Shown in pieces: positions 43,865-54,900 of a stretch of 64,000 nucleotides of DNA; position 1 is the first letter of the stretch, and every line of letters starts with the position of its first letter. Below the pieces are notes generated by a model. The model searched no databases, was not told the DNA's origin, and was given only the letters and a program-made list of their open reading frames with translations. Source of the stretch: Melitaea cinxia (lineage: Eukaryota; Arthropoda; Insecta; Lepidoptera; Nymphalidae); contig NC_059395.1 in NCBI RefSeq assembly GCF_905220565.1, positions 12,813,289-12,877,288 of the forward strand, in the 5' to 3' direction. Both the position numbers and the translations under genes were made by a program.

Positions 43865-44464
43865 AAAAAATCGCGACAAATAGTTTTGACAGTCTTCTAT
43901 TGATGTTAACGTTACACTAACTAAAGAATTCTAAGGAGACCGAAACAGACAGAAATCTGAGGGTGCAAGATCGGGGCTATAGGGATGCATTAAGACTTCC
44001 AAGTCAAATTCTCTCAATTTCTGTTGAGTTGCTAGAGACGTTTGTGGTCGGGCGTTGTCCATTTCTGACCGCTTATTCTCAATTTCTAGCTCAAGTCTCA
44101 TCAACTGTTGACAGGAGAAATCCGTATCGATGTTTTTGCCCGTCGGTAAAACCTCATAATGAATGATGCTCTCCTAATCCACTCATACACTCAACATCAC
44201 CTTATTGCGTGTCAACCCAGGTTTCGCAATTATATGTACAGTTTGACCGACCTTTGGCCACGATCTCTTTCGTACATTCTTATTGTAAGTGACACACAAA
44301 AGAGAAGCGCAAATGAGTCTATTAATTATCTTTCAGTGACTTCCTTTGGCACCCAAATATTGAGCTTTTTTGTATAGCCAGCCGTTTTCAAATGGGTTAA
44401 AACTGTTTTATGGTCATTTTTTTTATCTTCAGTAATATTTTAACTATTCAAATGTCGATCTAGC
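43865..44464 (-). pseudogene. Mariner transposase, C-terminal part, decayed
   Basis: Across three frames of the minus strand the pieces DHKTVLTHLKTAGYTKKLNI, WVPKEVTER, QQLMRLELEIENKRSEMDN, SLATQQKLREFDLEVLMHP, YSPDLAPSDFCLFRS and TSIEDCQNYLSRFF follow each other in mariner order. YSPDLAPSD carries the last catalytic Asp of the DDD triad. Several frameshifts and stops are present, and the HDNARP region is deleted. The N-terminal part continues at 44766-44938, beyond an R1 retroposon. Confidence 0.8.
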
Positions 44465-44756
44465 ACTTCAGCCTATCCCAATCTACTGGCAGACATAGGC
44501 CTCCCCAAGTTCGCGACAGGCCCATAGTGCCCACGCTGGGGTTGGTAACCGCTTGCTTTGTCGCACTTGCTGCTGCTTGACGTTGCTGCCCGTCTTCGGC
44601 CTGTGTATTTGAAATCCAACAGTTGGATGGTTATCCCGCCATCGGTCGGCTTTTTAAGTTCCAAGGTGGTATTGGAACTGTGTTATCCCTTAGTCACTTC
44701 TTACGACCCCCAGGGGAAGAGGTTATATTCTTTATTGCCGTAACCACACAGCAAGA
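44465..44756 (+). repeat. Retroposon family R1 inserted in a mariner element
   Basis: Family R1 copy with a degraded middle section, flanked by a perfect 9-bp direct repeat CGATCTAGC (44456-44464 and 44757-44765). It separates the N-terminal and C-terminal coding parts of a minus-strand mariner transposase, so it inserted after the mariner did. Confidence 0.85.
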
Positions 44757-44765
44757 CGATCTAGC

Positions 44766-44938
44766 TCCACTGGGCGACCAGAGCGAAATGCATCTTTGAC
44801 ATCAAAATTACCCGACTGAAAACGCTAGTAAACCAATTTTATCCCCCACTAACTTCACAATTTTTTTTCGCGGCTTGAGTCACGTTTTTCACATTTTTAA
44901 AGTATAATAGTAAGAATTTCTTCGTTGGATTCGCCCAT
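44766..44938 (-). pseudogene. Mariner transposase, N-terminal part, decayed
   Basis: The minus strand from ATG at 44938 gives an NEEILTIIL-type start, then NVTQAAKKNCEVSG and FQSGNFDVKDAFRSGRPVEL, the mariner N-terminal DNA-binding region, with frameshifts. It is separated from the C-terminal part by the R1 insertion. Removing that insert and one 9-bp duplicate makes the two parts contiguous. The terminal inverted repeats were not located. Confidence 0.75.
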
Positions 44939-44994
44939 TTTTGCAGACAGAAAACAAATGAAAAGTGGCGGTAAACTATTTTTTACTTTTTAGG

Positions 44995-46866
44995 TTCATT
45001 TTTAAAATGTATATGATATCAAAACCAGCCAGTTACAAAACCCTTCCTCAGTTAATTAATGCATTTCGTATTTATGTACCTATATCATATTAACCTACAT
45101 AGGGTCTCAATATGTACTATTATTAAATTTTGCTATTAATCCAGGTAAACCACAATCGTGCAGGTCCAAGTATTTCGATATTTCGAAAAAAATATAATGA
45201 AACAAAAATGGATGTGGATTTTTCTTTATTAATATAAAATTAGAAGCAACCAATTACAGCGTATATCGTATTTCTGTACCTTTAAATTATACCTTACAAT
45301 TTAAGTTATTGTTTGAAAATTGAATAAGATCCCTCAAAAATCAAGTAAGTATCAAGTAATAATACAAATATTCGTAATCCAATGGCAAGGTCTTATCAGA
45401 CATCCCAATTTCTCAAAACAATCTTTAATTTCAATGATAGGCCATTATTGCAACCTTTTATGACAGATCTAAAACATTCGTAATTAATGCACAGCTGCTT
45501 ATTAGTTACTTGTGAGCATTAAGATATATTTTGATATAACTACCTTAAGGTAAGAAACAAACTGAGCTCTCCATGCAAACGTGAGCTCGTTGAAACTATT
45601 GCAATAACTCGAAATATCAAGATGAATGATATATTAGCAACACATGTTATCTTAAGACTAAATGATTTAGTTTTGCATGGACGATTGGTGCCACATCATA
45701 TATATTATGTCCTTACCATAATTTTATGATAAAGATAACCATACCAGTAACAATATTTACTACAATATATAGCTTTTTTTTTAAAAGAATGAGTGTATTA
45801 TAAAATGCAAAGTAACTTTATATGTACGTGTAAATCTGTTATTATTTACTATTAACTACTTATGACTATTAATATAAAATTCAAATATATACAGAAATAT
45901 TAAATATATGAATAATAAAGAAACAACTGTTTAATTTGTTCACTTGTTTAAAGCAATACAGAATTAGATTTATTGCCAAAACTTGAATTACAAAACTTTA
46001 TAAAATAAATAATACAATTTATCAACACAAAAAATGTCTTTTAAAGATTTATTTTAAATTCTATAACTTTGTTTTGTTGTTTGGGTTATTCTGTAATAAT
46101 TATCTTTAGAAATAGAAAGACACAAAACAATACTTTTGGTTATGAAACCAAAACATCTTTTGAACTATAAAACAAAATAAAATATGAACTACAACAATAC
46201 TTAAATAATCATCACTTTTATACCTTTATGAATGAAATTTCACAAAAGGTAAGTTTTTGTATTTTTAAAATGATCAACCAATATTACTGCATTTTCATTG
46301 GCTACTACACAAAGACTGCTACATTTTACTAAAAAGTTATATAATATTTTTGAAAATATTTTATTTCTGGAGTATTTGACTTGACAGTTACTTTTTAATT
46401 TACTAATTAATACATAAAACAATTTATAAGTTCAAATTAAATAAAAACCCAGCATGTTTTTTTTTCTCTGTTACAACATGAGTAAAATAGTATCACAATA
46501 AACTTTGCCTTTATTACCTATTATCTTTGGAAATAAAATTGATTATAAACTGTGTCCAATAATTGATTCCATTTTTTTTTAACAAATCCAGTTGTACTTT
46601 ACTAAAATAATAAAAACTATCATGCTTATGAGAATGTGATAAAAGCATATTTTTCAATTCATAAATGTTGAAGTATATAACTGCAGCTGTAGGCTGTATA
46701 AAACTCCAAAATGAAAGACCTATCACATCTATACATTTTTTACATATTAGTAAAATATCAAAGTAACTATAACTTATAAATTAAAATTATTATATACTCT
46801 ATTGTATTACATTATATAAAATAAGGAGACACTAATATATTACCAATGATGGAAATAGTATGGAAC
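44995..46866. other. Intergenic / 3' flank of Rab7
   Basis: AT-rich with no coding region. The 3'UTR of the minus-strand Rab7 gene is expected here. Reverse-strand AATAAA signals occur, for example near 46509, but the site used cannot be told. Confidence 0.5.
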
Positions 46867-47493
46867 CTAGCAAGCACAGTTATCTCCATCCCTATTGCGA
46901 CCATTGTCGTTGGCGTTCAGCTTGATCTGATCAGGGAACTCATTGTACAATTCAGCCTCTGTTTCTTGCGCCAAAGCATTACGCGCTATAGTCTGAAACG
47001 CGAGTTCGACATTTACAGCTTCTTTGGCACTTGTTTCAAAATAAGGAATATCATTCTTACTTTGACACCATTGCTGGGCTCGTTTGGCAGAAACGGCACG
47101 ATTATCCAAATCGACTTTATTACCTAGAATAACAAATGGAAAGTTTTCTGGGTCGCGTGGTGAAGCTTGTATCAAAAATTCGTCTCTCCAACTCTCCAAG
47201 GACTTAAACGTGTTGGGGGCAGTTACGTCAAAGACTAAGACGCAACAGTCGGCCCCACGATAAAACGCCACCCCCAATGACTGGAATCGCTCTTGCCCGG
47301 CTGTGTCCCAAATCTGCATCGTGACGATTCGGTCGTCGACAATTACTTCTTTCGTGAGAAAATCAGCGCCTATTGTCGCCTTGTACTGATTGGAAAATTT
47401 TTTGTTGACAAACTGATTCATCAGCGAAGTTTTACCAACGCCACTGTCGCCAAGGATGATAACTTTTAAAAGAACCTTTTTTCTTGAAGACAT
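46867..47493 (-). CDS. Rab7: Rab7 small GTPase
   Basis: Late endosome and lysosome Rab GTPase that directs endosome maturation, autophagosome-lysosome fusion and retromer recruitment. 208 residues (human RAB7A has 207), start MSSRKKVLLK. P-loop GDSGVGKT at 15-22, switch I Thr40 in ATIGADF, WDTAGQE at 62-68 with the catalytic Gln67, NKVD at 125-128, ETSAKE near 153-158, and the C-terminal CAC for double geranylgeranylation. An in-frame extension upstream of Met1 lacks an ATG, so 47493 is the start; CAAAATG is a good insect start context. The coding region is a single exon. It is arranged head to head with the doublecortin-like kinase about 1.3 kb away. Confidence 0.97.
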   Translation of the reverse strand: MSSRKKVLLKVIILGDSGVGKTSLMNQFVNKKFSNQYKATIGADFLTKEVIVDDRIVTMQIWDTAGQERFQSLGVAFYRGADCCVLVFDVTAPNTFKSLESWRDEFLIQASPRDPENFPFVILGNKVDLDNRAVSAKRAQQWCQSKNDIPYFETSAKEAVNVELAFQTIARNALAQETEAELYNEFPDQIKLNANDNGRNRDGDNCAC

Positions 47494-47890
47494 TTTGCAC
47501 GAAAATTTACACAATTAGTATGAAAACTAAAAATAATAGTCACTCTTTGTCTGTAGGTACTTTTTGACATAAAACGAAATTGATAAATGCGTCACCTGTT
47601 TGCAATGTTACCATTGGTAAAATAAGTTAATCCTGTTAACGAAGCTCCAATAAGGTTCTGTTCTTCTAGATTCAAGCAAAACTGAAACAAATCGATGCCA
47701 TAATTATGCATATAAGATATTTTTAGATTTTCAACTGACTAGATTTTGACAATCATAAATATTTCAGTTTGACATATTCATTCATAAATTTCTCGGAATA
47801 AAAACAAACAATATATACTTATAATACATTACTAACAACTTAACTAGGAACATTTAGTAATTACTTTATTCCACCCATGGTTTAAAATAG

Positions 47891-48149
47891 TCACAGATTG
47901 GTATCCTAGAGATGGCAAAAGAAGTAGAGGACGCCAACAGACAAGATGGGAAGACGACTTAAAACTCACGGTAGGACATCACTGGAGAAGTTAGCACGAA
48001 TATATACATATCAGTGGAAAGTATTAGAGGAGGCCTATGCCAAGAGGCAAGCTGAAGTTCGGGACATTTTATAAAAAACAAGAAAACATATAATTATGAT
48101 ATGCATTGAAGTTCAGATTGAAAGGCCTTATTATTATTATTATTATTCT
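47891..48149 (+). mobile_element. RTE-like non-LTR retrotransposon 3' end
   Basis: The plus strand encodes KRSRGRQQTRWEDDLKLTVG and then QWKVLEEAYAKRQAEVRDIL with one break, the usual C terminus of RTE/BovB-like reverse transcriptase polyproteins. A (TTA)n tail at 48129-48148 follows, typical of this clade. It is 5'-truncated and dead. Confidence 0.75.
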
Positions 48150-48474
48150 ACCCAATCCACCACATTTTTTCTATTCTGATACATACGCTTGTATTCTATC
48201 ATTAATCACTTGTTTACCGCGGGGTTGAATTCAATTCCAGATTATTTTTCTACGCATAATATGTGACGATCTCAAAAGTTCTTGCAATTCCTGTTCTCAA
48301 AATTTGCAATATTTTTGAATTTATACTTCTTTTGGCGCGCGCACAAAAAACCTCACCTTGAAGTTAGCTAGTCAATGAAGAAGAAGTTAGCAACGTTTAA
48401 TTAGCTAGCCAATGAAGTATAACTTCTTACGTGCGTAACTGCGTACATAAGTATGTACACAGTTACACTATTAC

Positions 48475-48479
48475 ACACA

Positions 48480-48541
<62 letters not shown>
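48475..48541. repeat. CA/TG microsatellite
   Basis: About 33 CA units with one CCC interruption near the left. The Cys-Val open frame on the minus strand is an artefact of the repeat. Confidence 0.98.
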
Positions 48542-48544
<3 letters not shown>

Positions 48545-48834
48545 TTTTACCTGCTTTATAACTAAGAATGTATTTGAAAAAATAAATATTATTATACTCA
48601 AATAATGCAACAAACATTTTAATTTTTATTACTATTTTGAGTGGTTATTAATTATTTAAATGAAAAAAAAAATCTCGGTCACAAAATTTATTTATAATCT
48701 TTAGTTATTTTTAATCTGTAACCTGCGCTGATTTCCGCAATTTCCGTGTTTCATGAATTGTTCGTGAAGTACAGAATCGCTTCAATTTAATGTATTTAGT
48801 ATATAAAAATTGTTTATACTCTTTAAACATAATA

Positions 48835-48916
48835 AAATGAGACACGATTAAGTTATGATTTCCATAACATAAAAACATAAATAATTATCGATGAAAAGGA
48901 CACCTAACGAACGAAG
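48835..48916 (+). other. 5'UTR exon of the kinase gene
   Basis: ACGAACGAAG|GTGAGTTTG is a strong splice donor, and TTAAGTTAACAG|GATGG supplies the acceptor one base before the start codon. The intervening intron is 75 bp. The exon's 5' limit is a guess. Confidence 0.6.
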
Positions 48917-48992
48917 GTGAGTTTGTCTGAATCATGTTAACACTTTCCGTTATCAAAATTATAACTTTTTCTAACTTTTTTAAGTTAACAGG

Positions 48993-51900
48993 ATGGAGAA
49001 CAATTTAAGTCGTAGTGGGAGCCATTCAAGCTCCGTTTGCGAATTAGAAAAAGACTTAAGTGATATGGATATTATGAAATCTAGGACGAATCGACGCAAC
49101 GTAATGGTTCGATCACAACCAGCACGAAAAGCAAAACGAATCAGGTTTTTTCGAAATGGTGATAAATTTTATTCAGGAGTCATAATTCCAGTCTTGCCAG
49201 AACGATACAGGTAGGGATAAAATATTAAATAGGATTTTACAGTCTTATTTGGATTTACTTTCACTTTCCTATTAGAACACATTTAATTATTTTTGTGTTG
49301 CATATTTCATTTTCAAGGAAATTGAAGCGAAACATTTCATCACATAGTAGTGTTCTATTTTAATATTTCAGTATATATTTAAAATAAAAAAAAATATGTA
49401 TATATATTATATTCATAAAAAATTAACTCCATATCTAAAATCAACAGTAATTATCTTAAATTAAAATCAATCTTGAAATTTATTATGTACCCTTCAATCT
49501 TGATGGACTTTCCAATTAAAGAGCCAATACTTGACATCTAAGAATGAGTCATTCATACATCTATGTTATAGAAATGATTAATGAATACTTTGGCTTCTTA
49601 CATAGTTCCGTCAATGAAATAATATCCAATATATTGTATAATAGAAATATTTGTTTTCAGATCATTTGACAGTTTAACTGCAGACTTAACAAGGGTTTTA
49701 GTTGATAATGTTACATTGCCTAGCGGTGTTAGAACAATATATTCTTTAGAAGGTAGAAAAGTAAGTATCACATTTATTTTATATGTACAGTATATGTGTG
49801 TTTGAATTATAAACCTATAAAATATCATTGTAAAATACTAAATAATTTATAGATTATAAGAATAATAATTAGCTAAGAAAAAAGCAATATTTTTTATTAT
49901 ATATGTAATATTTCTCAATTACTGCATGCTTTCAATATTTGTTGTAAGAGCTTGTCTGTAAATACTTATCTTTTTTATTAAATAATGAGTTGTCTAAATC
50001 TATAGGTTAAAAAAATATTAATAAATTATTATAATGAAAATAATATTTAAAAAAATAAAACTACCCTTTGTTAGGTAGGAAAACTGGATGACTTAGAAGA
50101 CGGTCAGTCATATGTTTGCAGTGGGTTTGGGGAACCGTTTAAGAGATTAGATTACGAAGCCAGTGCTGTAACACCTCAGTCATTTAGACTGAGTGGGCCG
50201 GAGTCTCTCAGTGACAGTGCAAGCCCTTCACCAGCTAGAGCTAATAACCGACTGTCCCGATACTTGCAGGTAACTTGATTATTAAATTTAATGATAATGG
50301 TTTTTTTTTTACGCTAAATGACATTAATAATGTTAATTATCATAATGGATTTGTCATAAATAATATTTTCTTAAAGCAAACTTAAAAAAATTGTTTTATT
50401 TTGAATAATAAAATATGTATACTCAATTTCAAAGAAATTAAATCTGTATGGATATACATATCATAATTATATTAAATTTAGCAACTTAAAAGCCTTGTAC
50501 ATATTTAGTGGTTTAGAAAGTTTTGACACAAAATATATTTAATATGTTCAATATAGTCAGGTTTTGCTGATTGCTTCTTTCACAACACATTGCTGACTCT
50601 GAGCTTATCCATTCCTATTAAGAAAATTAAACATATTTGTAAATCTGTAATAATTTCACTTCAATGAGAATTAAATATGTTTGTTCCTATTGTTAATATT
50701 TATATAAACAAGCACAAGGACTGGAAATATTTATACTATCATTTCCTAACACTTTAAAGATAATAAATTATTTACACATACATTGTAAAATTCAAGGTGC
50801 TAATGAAAATTATTTTAGTAACTTAATAATATTTTAGTAATAATAGATTTTCAACTGGGTATAAAGTAAATAATTTGGTTTACCTAACTTTGTAATTACT
50901 TCTTATTTATTACTTACTTTTATAAAATTAAAATAAAAAAATCTTTCAGACAAATGGTAGTAATTCTACCGGCAATGGGACACCAAGAGTTAGCCCCGCT
51001 GGTGACAATGTAATCCGGCCCCGTATAGTTACTATTATTAGAAATGGAGTGAAACCCCGCAAGGTAAATAAGTTTTTATATTTGTAAATAGATTTAAGTT
51101 GTAATTTATTTTTAACTAGCTTATACTAATAGAAATTCAAACTTTATTATTTAATTCACATTATACAACACATTTGAATGTAAACAAAGACATTTGAAAA
51201 ATGCAGTAACAATATTTTTTTAAGGTACGGTGAGTTTTTTAGCTAGTGTTATTTATTTATCTTAATTTAAATAACTTGTATCAGGTGTGCAGATTGCTAT
51301 TGAATAAGCGCAATAGCCCAACTCTTGAACATGCCTTGGCAGCAATCACCGATTGTATTAAACTAGACACGGGTTGTGTTCGCAAAGTATTTACACAAAC
51401 TGGCACACCTGTTACCGCTCTACACCAGTTTTTCGAAGAGGAAGATGTATTTTTTGCATATGGAAGCGAAAGGTATGATATAATATAATAATTAATAATA
51501 ATTTGCAGCGTACAATTTTCATTAAAAAGTTATTAGATTTGTTTATTTCATTACAGAGTCAATCAAGAGGATTTTGAACTGGAATTTGAAGAAAGTAAGG
51601 CAGTTTTACAATGTAGAAAAAGTAAATGCAATGCAATTTCTAGAAATATAAGGTAATTATTTTTTATACATAAAAAAATACCTAAAAATAAAATAGTAAG
51701 TTATTATTATTTTTATTTCATTCTATTTCATTATTTTTTTTAATGTAATTTTTTAAAAACTTGTTTTTAATTTATTTGTTCCATAATGCTCGTATTGATT
51801 TTTGAATTTCTTTATTAATTACTTTTTTTTTCTCTCAATGGCTGTTAATCAATTTATAGTAATGTTTTTAGTATTATTATTAGGTTTTTGATATGGAATT

Positions 51901-54900
51901 ATTAATGTGAAGCATTTCTTATGAACTTTGTTATATATTCTTTCTTATTATCGGAAACTATTTTTGGTTAAGTGATACTATTGTGTTTTGTATTTCTATA
52001 TATTGATGTAATACTGTTTGTTTCCAAAATAAAATGAAAATGAAAATGTAGGCCTATTCTTCATACAACTACATACAAATTGTTGCAAATAAAAAATAAA
52101 AAAAATAACAGAAACAAGTTTACAAAATTGGAAACAAATCAATCAATCAATTAAATAGTAATAATAAATATTTTAAAATCCAATCCTAAATTAAATTTAA
52201 ATACTTACAAAACAGTGTGTTTTCACACATGAGAGTAGAAAAGTAGCCTATGAGAGATTTTTTTTTTCACAGTGAATATAAAATACTGTGTAATGTGTCA
52301 TTATCATTATTGCCGTTATCATATTGTGTTTCTTTCTTTATCATGACGCATTTTCGTTTAATCGAGTTTCAAAATAACGACGACAGACAACGATTCTAAA
52401 GCAGTTTTACTTCATTAATAACGTTTAATGACAATTACAATAAACATACATAAAAACAGTAATACCTCCATCAGGTCGGGCCCAAAGCCTCGCATGCCGG
52501 TGCGGCCGGGCGGGGCGGGCGCGGCCGCGGCCGCGGCCGAGGGCGCGGGGGCGGCGGGCGACGGCGACGCGCCGCTAGCTGGCCTATTGCCCCAGCCGCT
52601 GCGCCTCAAGTACAGCGTCGGCAAGATCATAGGTACGTCCGCTCTTCTGTTCCCTACCCTAAATAAAGCTGCTATGAAATCTGTTATTGAGGTAGGGCAC
52701 AGCACGATATATCCTGCTCAAAATTTTGAAACAAGACACCTAAGGGTTTTGCAACCTTACAGAAGATCAGATCTAAATAATGCTGCTCTCACATCTAAAT
52801 AATAGTGACTATACTTTCCAGTAACCACTTACCATTAGGTGTAGTACGGACCATTTGTTTGTTTGTCACACTTGTAGTATAAAAAAAAAGTGTTGACACT
52901 TGGCTCATTCACATTTCTTTGCCGCTTGCCTGGTGTTAAAGCTTTGCGTTTGCATTGTTTTCGCCCCATAAACCATTATGATTATATAATACGTTATTAC
53001 TATATTACTTAATGTAATTTTCGCTAGTGACTATTAACATCGTCGGAACTGCAAAATCGCATTTTTTGTTTATTTCATAAAACGTTCCCAAATAACCAAG
53101 TCTATTAGAGCTGAAGAAATTTTTTTATTTTATGCATATATTATTTAGTTGTGGTACTTCTTACAAATCAGTACCTATTAGTCTTAACCTGTTAAAAATG
53201 TAACAAGTGACTTATCTCATATTTACACATTAAATACCGGCTAGTAATAATATTAAACATAAATAGCCTGTACAGCATTACTTTGAAATTTCATGATCCT
53301 GCTTAAAATAAGTAAAAAGATACACACCATTTACACTTTGAATCGCTCTCCTGTAAAATTGCTGTTTTTCGCATCCGACGTTTTTAATAGTCACGGGTGT
53401 TTTGTTCGTTATTATATGTTATTTTATATACGTACTATGACAAGAAACTAGATGCGTGCCTTGATAACACAAGATCATCAAAAAGTAGTTTACGATCATC
53501 AATGCTCACTAAACGCTACCAAACCAAGCTAGTAAAAACAGTCCACTTCATACATGTTTTAATTAATATTAATAATACTATACATAATTATTGCTAAGAA
53601 CCAATTTTTAAATAATAAAAATGTCTGTAAAAGCATATCAGTTACAAGGCTGAATACTTTGATGGATAGAATTATAATAAAATGTCGACCTGAAATTTCT
53701 AACATATTAAATTGCACCAAGGCATGCTGCCAACCTGCAATTGTTTTCACTTTCCTATTTGGTACACTTTATATATTGTATTGTCAAAGGTGATTGAACT
53801 ATGTCCATATGTTCTGAATGCTTTCTGTGAATTATATAGGCATTAGATTTTATGTGAAAATAAATATTACACAAATCCAAATAATAGAGTACATATAAAT
53901 TTTGATGATTGTCTGTTGCAACAACATAATATTGTACTTTAAAAAAAAAAACAAAAAAAAATACTTTTATACACTTTACACAACTTCTCTTTCATGGTCA
54001 CTTCATTTTCACATGTATTAAAAACAATTGTTTATTTATAGTTAATGAGTTTTGAAGTCCGTCTATAATTAATAACAGATTTGATCTAAACATTATACCT
54101 ATCATTGTATAGGGAAAAAATTTACGTAATTAATAAAATTAAAATTACTGAATTAAGTCACTAATATCAATATTTTTGAACTCACTGCTAAATTCTACAG
54201 AAATTAAGGCTATTTGTTTTTGCATCTAAAGCATGAAAAAAAATTAACCCTGTGCAGGTGATGGCAACTTTGCAGTTGTAAGAATATGTAAGGACAAAAC
54301 GAATGGAAAGGAGTATGCTCTCAAAGTTATTGACAAAGCAAAGTGCAAAGGCAAAGAACATTATGTTGAAGCAGAGGTAAGCTGTTTTTGAGCTTATAAC
54401 ACTGTTGAGTAAATGTATATCTGAAAAATTTCTTACAAAAGAACAAAGATAAATTTGATTTTCTAGTTTTGTTAAAAAATGGACAAGAAAACAATTAACT
54501 TTTCATGTCTTACAGGTGCGTGTAATGAGAAAGCTTTGCCACCCTCGCATAGTTTCACTTATTGAAGATCAAGACAGTCCCGAATGGCTGTTCCTCGTCA
54601 TGGAACTAGTTAGCGGTAATTATAAAGACTACTCAACCAATATCAATTCATTAATTCCTCTTAACTTTCACATTTGTCATACTGCGATACGCAAGGCCAA
54701 TGTTTAAAACCTAAATTAGTTATAATTTGTAGATACAATATTCGCACTAGTAACAAATAGTATCAACGTAGCAAATTGTAATAATAATATTTTTTTTTTT
54801 TTTATAAATTTATATAGATAGAAAAACTGCAAAACAAAACTATCATACTTTAAATAATTTATAAGAAATAAAGGACATTGCCAAAGATTTTTATATTTTC

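Larger units (their letters stand above)
47494..48830. promoter_or_regulatory. Divergent intergenic region between Rab7 and the kinase
   Basis: Must contain the promoters of both genes. It also holds a LINE fragment, a CA microsatellite and a TATACTTCTTTTGGCGCGC repeat (48321-48340, with GAAGTATAACTTCTTACG near 48413-48430 as a possible inverted end). No TATA box or initiator can be assigned with confidence. Confidence 0.4.

Noticed and set aside
47494..47514. N-terminal extension of Rab7 in frame upstream of MSSRKK
   Set aside because: It has no ATG (begins at TTG) and is absent from the Rab7 family.
48401..48613. Cys-Val rich ORF on the minus strand
   Set aside because: Translation of the CA/TG microsatellite.
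52415..52705. 96-codon Ala/Pro-rich ORF on the minus strand
   Set aside because: Antisense shadow of the GC-rich kinase linker exon.
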